Part shown: positions 7,566 to 14,173 of the stretch, piece after piece | Numbering within the stretch: the first letter of the stretch is position 1 | How the letters are laid out: the number at the start of each line of letters is the position of its first letter | DNA from: CALGLS01 sp047626155 | GTDB lineage: Bacteria > Bacteroidota > Bacteroidia > Chitinophagales > Saprospiraceae | DNA: 16,775 nt | Direction: 5' to 3' | NCBI GenBank assembly: GCA_047626155.1 | Contig: JBLHRR010000127.1 | Span: forward strand, 1 to 16,775 | Position numbers and translations under genes: made by a program | Notes under the pieces: model-generated | Databases searched by the model: none | Seen by the model: only the letters and a program-made list of their open reading frames with translations | Told to the model about the DNA's origin: nothing

Positions 7566-8278
7566 AACGAAGAGACTCCCTAAAGTACTTACTTGTTGGC
7601 ACAATCGGAAGCACCACCATAGGCTCTATTACCGGTTGCAAAACCGACCAGCCTCTTGACGAAGAGAAAGCTACCGCAACTGAAAATGTTTATGGCCGAA
7701 CACCTAGCGAAATTGAACACGACGAAAAGATAAAAGAAGAAAGCTATCTGAACAAACACGAACTTTCGACCATTGCGGTGCTCTGTGACCTCATTCTACC
7801 TGCTACACCAACTGCAGGTTCCGCAATCGATGCAGAAGTACCGGACTTCATAGACTTCATTGTAAAAGATTTACCAAAGCATCAACTCCCAATTCGTGGC
7901 GGACTGATGTGGTTAGACTCCCATTCCAATCAGCGATTCAATAAAGTATTTATTGACTGTACACCGGAAGAAGAAATTCAAATTATAGAAGACATAGCGT
8001 ATCCCGATCCGGGGAATAAACATCCTGAATTGGCTCACGGTATTACCTTTTTCAACTTGATTCGGAACCTAACAGTCACCGGATATTATACGACTCGAAT
8101 GGGTTTTGATGACTTAGGCGTCACCTCCAATTTTGCAAATGTCTGGGACGGTGTCCCCGCAGAAATACTTGCAGAATATGATGTTGATTATGACTCAGAA
8201 TGGTTGGCCAAATGTGTCGACCAAAGCAAGCGAACGACGATTGCAGAATGGGATGAGGAAGGAAATTTACTTACGTAA
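7562..8278 (+). CDS. Gluconate 2-dehydrogenase subunit 3 family protein, Tat signal
   Basis: A 238-residue small subunit of the Gluconate_2-dh3 family. The N-terminus MKRRDSLKYLLVGTIG is a twin-arginine signal (Arg3-Arg4, hydrophobic run to about 25) and ends in ITGC, so Cys26 could be lipidated. A polar linker follows, then the family core: LSTIAVLCDLILPATPTAGSAIDAEVPDFIDFIV at about 68-100, the LDSHSNQRF and FFNLIRNLTVTGYYTTRMGF segments, and a conserved tail near WDGVP. The start overlaps the flavoprotein stop in an ATGA, indicating translational coupling. In Burkholderia FAD-glucose dehydrogenase the equivalent gamma subunit carries the Tat signal and escorts the flavoprotein out as a hitchhiker; the same is inferred here. 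The usual third subunit, a cytochrome c, is absent downstream, although a broken cytochrome gene lies upstream. Confidence 0.88.
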   Translation: MKRRDSLKYLLVGTIGSTTIGSITGCKTDQPLDEEKATATENVYGRTPSEIEHDEKIKEESYLNKHELSTIAVLCDLILPATPTAGSAIDAEVPDFIDFIVKDLPKHQLPIRGGLMWLDSHSNQRFNKVFIDCTPEEEIQIIEDIAYPDPGNKHPELAHGITFFNLIRNLTVTGYYTTRMGFDDLGVTSNFANVWDGVPAEILAEYDVDYDSEWLAKCVDQSKRTTIAEWDEEGNLLT

Positions 8279-8340
8279 TTACTTTGTTTTTTGTGTAATA
8301 CTAAAACAGTAAACTACTGTACATTATTAAAACAAGCTCC

Positions 8341-8400
8341 TTTTTCACCGATACGCTCGCGGGTGGTTCTCCCCTTTAGGGGCAGGGGGCTGCGTTGGCA
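8341..8400. repeat. GC-rich hairpin patch between dehydrogenase operon and esterase
   Basis: The 158-bp gap is AT-rich except for this patch, which contains CCCC-TTTA-GGGG (8371-8382), followed closely by a second G-run (8385-8389). It could form a small hairpin and might end the dehydrogenase transcript, but no U-run follows, so a terminator call is weak. TCCCCTTTAGGGG-type strings strike me as common intergenic filler in Bacteroidota (memory, unverified). No TAnnTTTG promoter is visible before the esterase. Confidence 0.35.
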
Positions 8401-8436
8401 AAAAGTGTACGGTAATTTAACTAAAACAACACCGAG

Positions 8437-11073
8437 ATGAATAAATCCAAAATTCTAATTATACTTATTTCATTTTTTTTTGCAAATGAAATAATCGCCC
8501 AAGAGTGGCGAGATATGTACAAGGAAACCAATTTCGAAAGATACGAAGATGCCAATAAAAAATTAGGTCCGCTTTCCGCTGGAGAAAATAGAGTGGTCTT
8601 TATGGGGAACTCCATCACCGACTTCTGGCCAGTTAAGAGCCCTTCATTTTTTGAAAATTCAAGTTATATCGGCCGGGGAATAAGCGGACAAACGACCCCT
8701 CAAATGTTGTTGCGATTCAGAAATGATGTCATCGACCTTCAACCCAAAGTAGTCGTTATCCTTGCCGGAATAAATGACATTGCTGGAAACACAGGATATA
8801 CTCCTATAGAAAATATTGCTGAAAATATTAAGTCGATGGCAGAACTCGCCACTCAGCATGATATTAAAGTCGTGATTTGTTCGGTATTGCCCGCATTGGA
8901 TTTTCCTTGGAGCCCAGACCTTGAGCCCGCTGCTAAAGTCGTTGAATTGAATAAGATTTTGGAAAATTATGCCAAGCAAAATAATCTATTTTACGTGGAT
9001 TACCACAGTGCCATGAAAGATGAAAACAATGGGCTGAAAGTACCGGAGTATACAACGGCGGGTGATTTGGTGCATCCCAATGAAGCAGGATATATGGCCA
9101 TGGAGAAATTGGTTCAACCTGCCATTGACGAAGCATTAAGCTTTTATACGGTATCCGTAAATAAATTGTTTACCGATCATATGGTTTTGCAACAAAAAGA
9201 AAAAGTGGCGGTTTGGGGAAAAGCACCTTCAGGAGATCACATTGTTATAACAGGAAGTTGGGGCGATAAGGGAACGGCTACGACAGATGCAAATGGCAAT
9301 TGGACAACGCACCTAAATACACCCGAAGCTGGTGGGCCTTACGAACTTAACATTACTGCTACAAGTGGCACGATACAAATAAACGATGTCCTGATTGGCG
9401 AAGTCTGGCTAGCTTCGGGGCAGTCAAATATGCAAATGCCACTAAAAGGATGGCCACCTGGTGATCCTATAAAAGATTCGGAGCAAGAAATTGCTAATGC
9501 TAAATATCCAAATATTCGAATGTTTACGGTAGCCCCAAACTACAACATGAAAGAGGATATTTCTTTGGAAGGGATTTGGGAAGTATGTACGCCAACTGCT
9601 GCTGCTGATTATAGTGCAACAGCTTATTTCTTTGCCAAACGATTATATCAAGAACTAAACATTCCAATTGGAATTATTCACTCTAGTTGGGGCGGAACCC
9701 CTGCAGAGTCCTGGATTAGCAAAAAGCAAATAAAAACATTCAGCGATTTTGAGGAAATCATTGCAGCCATAGAGGACCCCACTAGGGAAAAAACTAACAA
9801 TGACTGGTTTTCCAAATGGGAAAAAATGCCTCTTCCTAAATCACAGGCTGCATGGAATGACATTGACTTAGGCCACATGGAAATGGCACAACCCGCGTAT
9901 GTGGAACGTAACTGGTCTACAATGGAACTACCCGGAAGGCTCGACCTATATGAAGGCAGGGATGTGGATGGTGCATTTTGGTTTCGAAAAACGATTGACC
10001 TAGATGATATCTCCACGGACTATGCTTTTGAGATGGGACCAAGTGATGATGGAGATGTTGTTTTTTTTAATGGGGAAAAGATAGGTGGAACTTTTGGTAA
10101 TTATGCCGATAACAGAAATTATCCCATTTCAAAGTCTTTGCTGAAAAAAGGTAAAAATACCATAGCCATTAGAATTATTGATACGGGAGGACCTGGGAGT
10201 ATTGGGTGGGATATTAAATTGACAAATGAAAAAAACGCTACGATCTCTTTAAAAGGAAAATGGAATTATACCATTACAGCCGAGATTTTCAACGGAGATA
10301 TTTATACTTATGATATGGATAAATTGAGATTGAAAGAACGACCGTATATTGTGTATCCAAGTCCTTTTGCGACTCCTTCTACGCTTTACAATGGTATGAT
10401 TCACCCACTTGCTCCGTATACTTTTAAAGGAGCTATTTGGTATCAAGGGGAAGCTAATGTTGGAAGAGCGGACCAATACGAAAGACTTTTTCCCGCCCTG
10501 GTAAAGGATTGGCGAACAAAATGGAATTCCGATTTCCCGTTTTACTTTGTTCAAATTGCACCTTACCGATATAACAATAGTGGTAACGAAAACTTGGATG
10601 AATCTCAAGAATTAAGAGATGCCCAAAGACGTACTTTGTCCTTAAATAAAACGGGTATGGTTGTCACCTTAGATATTGGAAACAATGCCAACATTCACCC
10701 CGCAAATAAACCAGATGTTGGTGCCAGACTCGCTGGACTTGCTTTGGCAAATGACTATGGAAAAAAAATAGTGGCTTCTGGTCCTTTGTTTAAAAATTTT
10801 AGCATTAAAAGAAAAAAAATTGCTATCGAATTCGATCAGGTTGGTACTGGATTAATGATAAAAGGATCAACCTTAACTGGTTTTGAAATAGCTGGGGCAG
10901 ATAAGAAATATGTAATTGCTGATGCAGAAATTGTAGGGAATAAAATCAAAGTTTGCGCATCATCTATATCAAAGCCCAAGTATGTCAGATATGCATGGCG
11001 AGATACGAGTGGGGCAAGTTTGTTTAATAAAGAGGGACTGCCGGCATCCTCTTTTACGACGGAGGATTTGTGA
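8437..11073 (+). CDS. Secreted double esterase: GDSL/SGNH domain plus sialate O-acetylesterase-like domain
   Basis: An 878-residue exported protein with signal peptide 1-21 (hydrophobic run ending IIAQ). Domain one, about 50-235, is a GDSL/SGNH hydrolase: block I FMGNSITDFW with nucleophile Ser59 (GNS in place of GDS), block II GRGISGQTT, block III GIND with Asn113, and block V Asp210-x-x-His213. Domain two, from about 240, is a sialate O-acetylesterase-family module: LFTDHMVLQQKEKVAVWG, GEVWLASGQSNMQMP with Ser330, SSWGGTPAESWI, then an inserted jelly-roll-like part (WFRKTIDL), GAIWYQGEANVG, and NIHPANKPDVGARLA with His754. Both catalytic sets look complete, so it probably removes acyl groups, likely acetyl, from glycans outside the cytoplasm. 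True sialate specificity is not implied; relatives act on acetylated plant polysaccharides. It appears to be a single-gene unit. Confidence 0.9.
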   Translation: MNKSKILIILISFFFANEIIAQEWRDMYKETNFERYEDANKKLGPLSAGENRVVFMGNSITDFWPVKSPSFFENSSYIGRGISGQTTPQMLLRFRNDVIDLQPKVVVILAGINDIAGNTGYTPIENIAENIKSMAELATQHDIKVVICSVLPALDFPWSPDLEPAAKVVELNKILENYAKQNNLFYVDYHSAMKDENNGLKVPEYTTAGDLVHPNEAGYMAMEKLVQPAIDEALSFYTVSVNKLFTDHMVLQQKEKVAVWGKAPSGDHIVITGSWGDKGTATTDANGNWTTHLNTPEAGGPYELNITATSGTIQINDVLIGEVWLASGQSNMQMPLKGWPPGDPIKDSEQEIANAKYPNIRMFTVAPNYNMKEDISLEGIWEVCTPTAAADYSATAYFFAKRLYQELNIPIGIIHSSWGGTPAESWISKKQIKTFSDFEEIIAAIEDPTREKTNNDWFSKWEKMPLPKSQAAWNDIDLGHMEMAQPAYVERNWSTMELPGRLDLYEGRDVDGAFWFRKTIDLDDISTDYAFEMGPSDDGDVVFFNGEKIGGTFGNYADNRNYPISKSLLKKGKNTIAIRIIDTGGPGSIGWDIKLTNEKNATISLKGKWNYTITAEIFNGDIYTYDMDKLRLKERPYIVYPSPFATPSTLYNGMIHPLAPYTFKGAIWYQGEANVGRADQYERLFPALVKDWRTKWNSDFPFYFVQIAPYRYNNSGNENLDESQELRDAQRRTLSLNKTGMVVTLDIGNNANIHPANKPDVGARLAGLALANDYGKKIVASGPLFKNFSIKRKKIAIEFDQVGTGLMIKGSTLTGFEIAGADKKYVIADAEIVGNKIKVCASSISKPKYVRYAWRDTSGASLFNKEGLPASSFTTEDL

Positions 11074-11410
11074 AAGGATGAATAGTTAATAAAAAAAAGC
11101 TGCGTGAAAAAGTAAGGCTGTGTGAACTATGTAAAAAATGCGAAAGCATTTTACTATGTGTTCTTTTACGTTAGAAGGCTTATGTGCCTTATGTAATACA
11201 ACTCTATAGACGTTTGCTGAAAAAACAAAGTTTCAGATAAACTAGAGTGCCCCGCATCTCGGGTTTTGACCAGCCCGACTGCGTCGGTGGGCGGGTTTCA
11301 ATTTAAATTTTCATTTGCGGCTCGGTCGCGCTCTGTCTTGGTGAATTTGGTAACTCTACCTCAAAGCGAAGTACCAAGAATGCCTATAAATTGGTTCCTC
11401 TATTAACCGT
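11074..11410. other. Intergenic stretch without genes, with repeat-like patches
   Basis: No convincing coding frame in either strand. It holds a GAAA-loop hairpin (annotated separately), ATGTG-type short direct repeats (ACTATGT, ACTATGTG, CTTATGTG and CTTATG between 11126 and 11190), and an abrupt GC-rich patch at 11248-11335 in otherwise AT-rich DNA. Inside it CCGAC-TGC-GTCGG (11275-11287) can form a short stem followed by GGGCGGGTTTC. These patches resemble generic intergenic repeats rather than regulatory sites of a particular gene. Confidence 0.4.
11135..11152 (+). terminator. Hairpin with GAAA tetraloop after the esterase gene
   Basis: A perfect 7-bp stem AAAATGC / GCATTTT closes a GAAA loop, 62 bp after the esterase stop. 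GNRA loops stabilise RNA hairpins, and the 3' arm ends in TTTT, but the uridine run is short and belongs to the stem. It may act as a transcript end or 3' stabiliser. Confidence 0.35.
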
Positions 11411-11440
11411 TTTGATAACAAATGGATATTCTTATCTTTG
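11411..11440 (+). promoter_or_regulatory. Bacteroidota-type promoter for the SemiSWEET gene
   Basis: TTTG at 11411-11414 and TATCTTTG at 11433-11440 match the -33 (TTTG) and -7 (TAnnTTTG) elements of the Bacteroidota primary sigma factor, separated by 18 bp. A start site near 11447 would give a leader of about 50 bases before the ATG at 11495. This also argues that the TTG at 11438, inside the -7 element, is not the translation start. Confidence 0.65.
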
Positions 11441-11494
11441 TTTTTTAACTTTCTGCCTAACAAGCTCTTTGATCAGAGCTTCTACTTTTACAAT

Positions 11495-11749
11495 ATGAAT
11501 AGCATCACCATACTTGGCCTGGTAGCAGCCACTCTAACCACTTTTTCCTTCCTCCCTCAAGCCATTAAAGTCATAAAAACAAAAAACACAAAAGACTTAT
11601 CTCTGCCAATGTACGCTACGTTGACTATTGGTGTTCTTCTGTGGCTGATTTATGGTTTTTTAATGAAGGACATTCCAATTATTGCCTGTAACTCTATTAC
11701 ATTTATATTTGCCTCTATTATTTTAGTGATGAAGATGAAATATAATTAA
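11495..11749 (+). CDS. SemiSWEET sugar transporter
   Basis: An 84-residue membrane protein with the three-helix fold of SemiSWEETs, which dimerise to pass sugars across the inner membrane by facilitated diffusion. Helix one (about 3-27) carries the PQ motif in TTFSFLPQAIKVIKT, followed by NTKDLSLPMY. Helix two (about 40-57) has LTIGVLLWLIYGF with Trp50, and helix three (about 60-80) includes CNSITF, where Asn66 matches the conserved substrate-site Asn of the family. Length is normal for a bacterial SemiSWEET. The ATG at 11495 is chosen over an upstream TTG because it gives the family length and lies correctly downstream of a clear promoter. It is monocistronic, facing the convergent LacI-type regulator, and its sugar is unknown. 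Confidence 0.88.
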   Translation: MNSITILGLVAATLTTFSFLPQAIKVIKTKNTKDLSLPMYATLTIGVLLWLIYGFLMKDIPIIACNSITFIFASIILVMKMKYN

Positions 11750-11856
11750 ATTGGTTAAAACCAAAAAGAGTAAATTATAATTTTGAAGAGTTGATTAGTA
11801 ATTTTTTAAAAAAAAGTTCAAGAATAGACTTATCTGATAAATAGAGAAACTATTAC

Positions 11857-12963
11857 TTATAAATGTTCTCCTCTTTTATCCTCAAATGCTTTAGTGATAG
11901 TATACCCCCTTTTTTGATAATATTGCATATTCTCTTTAACAACTATATCCAGAGGTAAGTATTGAATTTCGTCTATCTGTTCTTTTAGGATCAAATGATT
12001 GTATAAGGTAACAATACCTAAATAGCCTTGTTCTATCGGATTTTGATTAATTAAAAAGTTGATTTTATCTTCAAATAAGTATTTCAAGTTTTTTTCTACC
12101 ATGTCAAATCCAATAATATTTATTCTTTGAATGACTTCCTCATCCATACACTCTATTGCTTTGTAAGCTCTGGAATTAGTGAAAAACATTCCCGACAGTC
12201 TTGGGTAGTCGATTAGGAGTTGATCCATAAAGAGGCGAAGCTTTATAGGATCATTAAAATCTTCAAATTCAAGATCAAATACTTCAATTTCTTTTTTAGT
12301 ATTATTTTCAAAATAGTTTCTAAAGCCTTCTTTCTTCTCAATTAGGTGTCGGGCATTCGTAGACCCTTTTGTCAGGTTTAAAATGATAGAGGTCGTATTT
12401 GGAAGCATCCCAAAATTCAAGAGCCTAGCAGCAAGAACCCCACTTTGGTAAGAATCCTGTCCGATATAAGAAAGTTTTTTAGAAGGATGGATATTGGTAT
12501 TGAAAATAACACAGGGGATTTTTTTTGCATGACATTCTTCCATTAACCATTCTCCTTCTTTTAAAAACAGAGGGGGAAAAAGAATCCCGTCTGGAGCCGT
12601 TTGAACCATCTCCTTCGCTTTTTTATGGAAATCACTTGGGTCTAGCAATTCGAAGAAGTAATAATCAATTTCAATTTCGTACAGATGTGTTAACTTTCTA
12701 GCTTCTTCGACCCCCGCATATGGTTGTTCCCAATATGGGTCAATATTGTAATCCGGCAACAAAACAGCTACCCGATAAATGGTGTTTTTCGCAAGAGCAC
12801 TAGCCATCATATTTCTCTGAAAACCAAGCTCTTTCATCACTTCTAAGACTTTTTCCCTAACCACAGATGCTACTCTTCCTCTATTGTGGATGACCCGATC
12901 AACAGTTCCTGTGGATACTCCTGCGCGCTCCGCTACATCTTTAATTCTAACTCTTTTTTTCAT
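11857..12963 (-). CDS. LacI-family transcriptional regulator
   Basis: A 368-residue regulator. Residues 6-29 form the LacI helix-turn-helix and read VRIKDVAERAGVSTGTVDRVIHNRG, which departs from the usual TVSRVLN recognition helix by having TVDRVIHNRG. A hinge helix region follows (ELGFQRNMMASALAKN), then a periplasmic-binding-protein-like sensor domain starting VAVLLPDYNIDPYWEQPYAGVEEA, with DGILFPPLF, VIFNTNI, YIGQDSYQSGVLAA and NIIGFD as recognisable strands. The effector is probably a sugar or sugar phosphate. The gene is divergent from the ROK kinase and NagB/PIG-L operon, and three identical-spaced palindromes lie in the 229-bp gap, so it most likely controls that operon and perhaps itself. 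It is convergent with the SemiSWEET gene, 107 bp away. Confidence 0.9.
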   Translation of the reverse strand: MKKRVRIKDVAERAGVSTGTVDRVIHNRGRVASVVREKVLEVMKELGFQRNMMASALAKNTIYRVAVLLPDYNIDPYWEQPYAGVEEARKLTHLYEIEIDYYFFELLDPSDFHKKAKEMVQTAPDGILFPPLFLKEGEWLMEECHAKKIPCVIFNTNIHPSKKLSYIGQDSYQSGVLAARLLNFGMLPNTTSIILNLTKGSTNARHLIEKKEGFRNYFENNTKKEIEVFDLEFEDFNDPIKLRLFMDQLLIDYPRLSGMFFTNSRAYKAIECMDEEVIQRINIIGFDMVEKNLKYLFEDKINFLINQNPIEQGYLGIVTLYNHLILKEQIDEIQYLPLDIVVKENMQYYQKRGYTITKAFEDKRGEHL

Positions 12964-13050
12964 TCGCTTAAATATTGTTTAAAGTGAACCTTCGGTCTTT
13001 TGTACCGCGAAGATAAAAAAAATAGGAAATAACTAAGGTATACTTTTAAT

Positions 13051-13143
13051 TTTTGTGTGTGCGCACCCTATTTGTTATATATTTTGTGTGCGCGCGCACA
13101 ATATTATATTTATTTTGCGTGCGCGCGCACATTTATTGAGTTC
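13051..13143. promoter_or_regulatory. Three 31-bp tandem operator-like repeats with CG-centred palindromes
   Basis: Units start with TTTTG at 13051, 13082 and 13113, exactly 31 bp apart. Each has a palindromic core centred on CpG: GTGCGCAC (13059-13066), TGTGCGCGCGCACA (13087-13100) and GTGCGCGCGCAC (13119-13130), with centres also exactly 31 bp apart, about three helical turns. The remaining bases of each unit are AT-rich and less conserved. LacI-family operators are typically palindromes with a central CG, and the array lies between a LacI-type gene and its divergent operon, so repressor sites on one DNA face are the obvious reading. The third unit overlaps where the -33 region of the kinase promoter would lie. 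The cores are strictly alternating purine/pyrimidine and so could also adopt Z-DNA. Confidence 0.72.
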
Positions 13144-13150
13144 TTTTTTT

Positions 13151-13158
13151 TACATTTG
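13151..13158 (+). promoter_or_regulatory. Putative -7 promoter element of the ROK/NagB operon
   Basis: TACATTTG matches the Bacteroidota -7 consensus TAnnTTTG. It lies 34 bp before the ATG at 13193, giving a leader near 30 bases. No clear TTTG is present at -33; that position is occupied by the third palindrome (13119-13130), consistent with repression by occlusion or with need for an activator. Confidence 0.55.
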
Positions 13159-13192
13159 CGGAAGAAGCAACGACATAGCAGCAAAAATCTAT

Positions 13193-14173
13193 ATGGATAA
13201 ATCGTTAAATAAACTAGTTTTTAGCATTGATATAGGGGGGACCTATACTAAGTTAGGTTTAGTAGATATGGAGAAAGGAATAGAGGGGAAGGCACATATA
13301 GATACCGCTAGGTTTACTAATGAGTTTGATTTTGCGGATGCTTTGTATCAAGAGTTTAATAAGCTGAGTGATGGATTAAACTATGACTTTGTATTGGAAG
13401 GGGTAGGAGTTGGCGTACCAGGTGTTACTTCGGAAGATGGTGTTGTTAATCAAATAGCGAATATCCCGTTTCTCAACAATGTAAATCTGATTTCGCTCCT
13501 TGAAGATAAATTTAATGTTGGAGTTCACCTATCTAAAGACAGCAACATTGCAGCAATAGGAGAGGGAGCTTATGGGGAAGCAAAAGGAATGAGGAACTAT
13601 ATTTTACTTACTCTAGGTACTGGTTTAGGGTGCTCAGTAGTCATAGATGGAAAGGTACTAATTGGGGAGACTGGGCTTGCAGGTGAATTTGGACATGCGA
13701 TTATTGAAAAGAATGGACGAGAATGTGGATGTGGACGCTTTGGATGTTTGGAAGCTTATGTATCCAGTACCGGCTTGGTTAGAAATGTAGTTGAATTGTT
13801 AGCACATAAAAAAATGAGCAGCCCCTTGAGGGACTCTGCTTTTAATGAATTGACCTCAAAATTAATTTTTGATGCCGCAAAAGAAGGAGATTCAATAGCT
13901 AAGGAAGCCTTCCTCTTGACCGGTCAAATATTAGGAGAAAACATTGCTAATTTATTTACACTGTTTGATCCGGAAGCTGTTATTCTGACCGGTGGTCTTG
14001 CAAAGGCCAGAACGTTCTTGGAACCAGCTATTATAGAAAAAGTAGATTGTAACACGCTTTATTCCTTGAATAATAATTTAAATATTCGGTTTTCTTCTCT
14101 TGGAGTAAATGATGCGGCCTTACTAGGAGCTGCTACATTAATTTGGAATGATAAAAAAGAAATTTCTATATGA
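13193..14173 (+). CDS. ROK-family sugar kinase
   Basis: A 326-residue cytoplasmic ATP-dependent sugar kinase. The phosphate-binding motif DIGGTYTK is at 13-20, GVGVPG at 72-77, a catalytic Asp116 in SKDSNIAAIGEG, GTGLGC at 142-147, and the ROK zinc site His168 with CGCGRFGCLEAY (Cys178, Cys180, Cys185, Glu187). Family members phosphorylate glucose, GlcNAc or ManNAc; the coupled NagB/PIG-L gene downstream makes an amino sugar attractive, though glucose cannot be excluded. An open frame extends upstream to 13055, but that would translate the operator repeats into an unlikely Cys/His-rich leader and place the start upstream of the -7 element, so the ATG at 13193 is used. Its stop overlaps the next start by 4 bp. 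Confidence 0.9.
   Translation: MDKSLNKLVFSIDIGGTYTKLGLVDMEKGIEGKAHIDTARFTNEFDFADALYQEFNKLSDGLNYDFVLEGVGVGVPGVTSEDGVVNQIANIPFLNNVNLISLLEDKFNVGVHLSKDSNIAAIGEGAYGEAKGMRNYILLTLGTGLGCSVVIDGKVLIGETGLAGEFGHAIIEKNGRECGCGRFGCLEAYVSSTGLVRNVVELLAHKKMSSPLRDSAFNELTSKLIFDAAKEGDSIAKEAFLLTGQILGENIANLFTLFDPEAVILTGGLAKARTFLEPAIIEKVDCNTLYSLNNNLNIRFSSLGVNDAALLGAATLIWNDKKEISI

Noticed and set aside
11438..11494. N-terminal extension of the SemiSWEET from TTG 11438
   Set aside because: The TTG is part of the promoter -7 element; the ATG at 11495 gives the normal family length.
12964..13012. Imperfect inverted repeats just upstream of the LacI-type gene (TTAAA/TTTAA, CTTCG/CGAAG)
   Set aside because: Stems of only five bases in AT-rich DNA are expected by chance; not enough to call an autoregulatory operator.
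13051..13143. CRISPR-like repeat array
   Set aside because: Only three units with a conserved palindromic core and no unique spacers of constant length between identical repeats; position fits operators.
13055..13192. N-terminal extension of the ROK kinase starting at GTG 13055
   Set aside because: It would translate the palindromic repeats into a Cys/His/Arg-rich leader and start upstream of the -7 element; the ROK fold begins right after the ATG at 13193.
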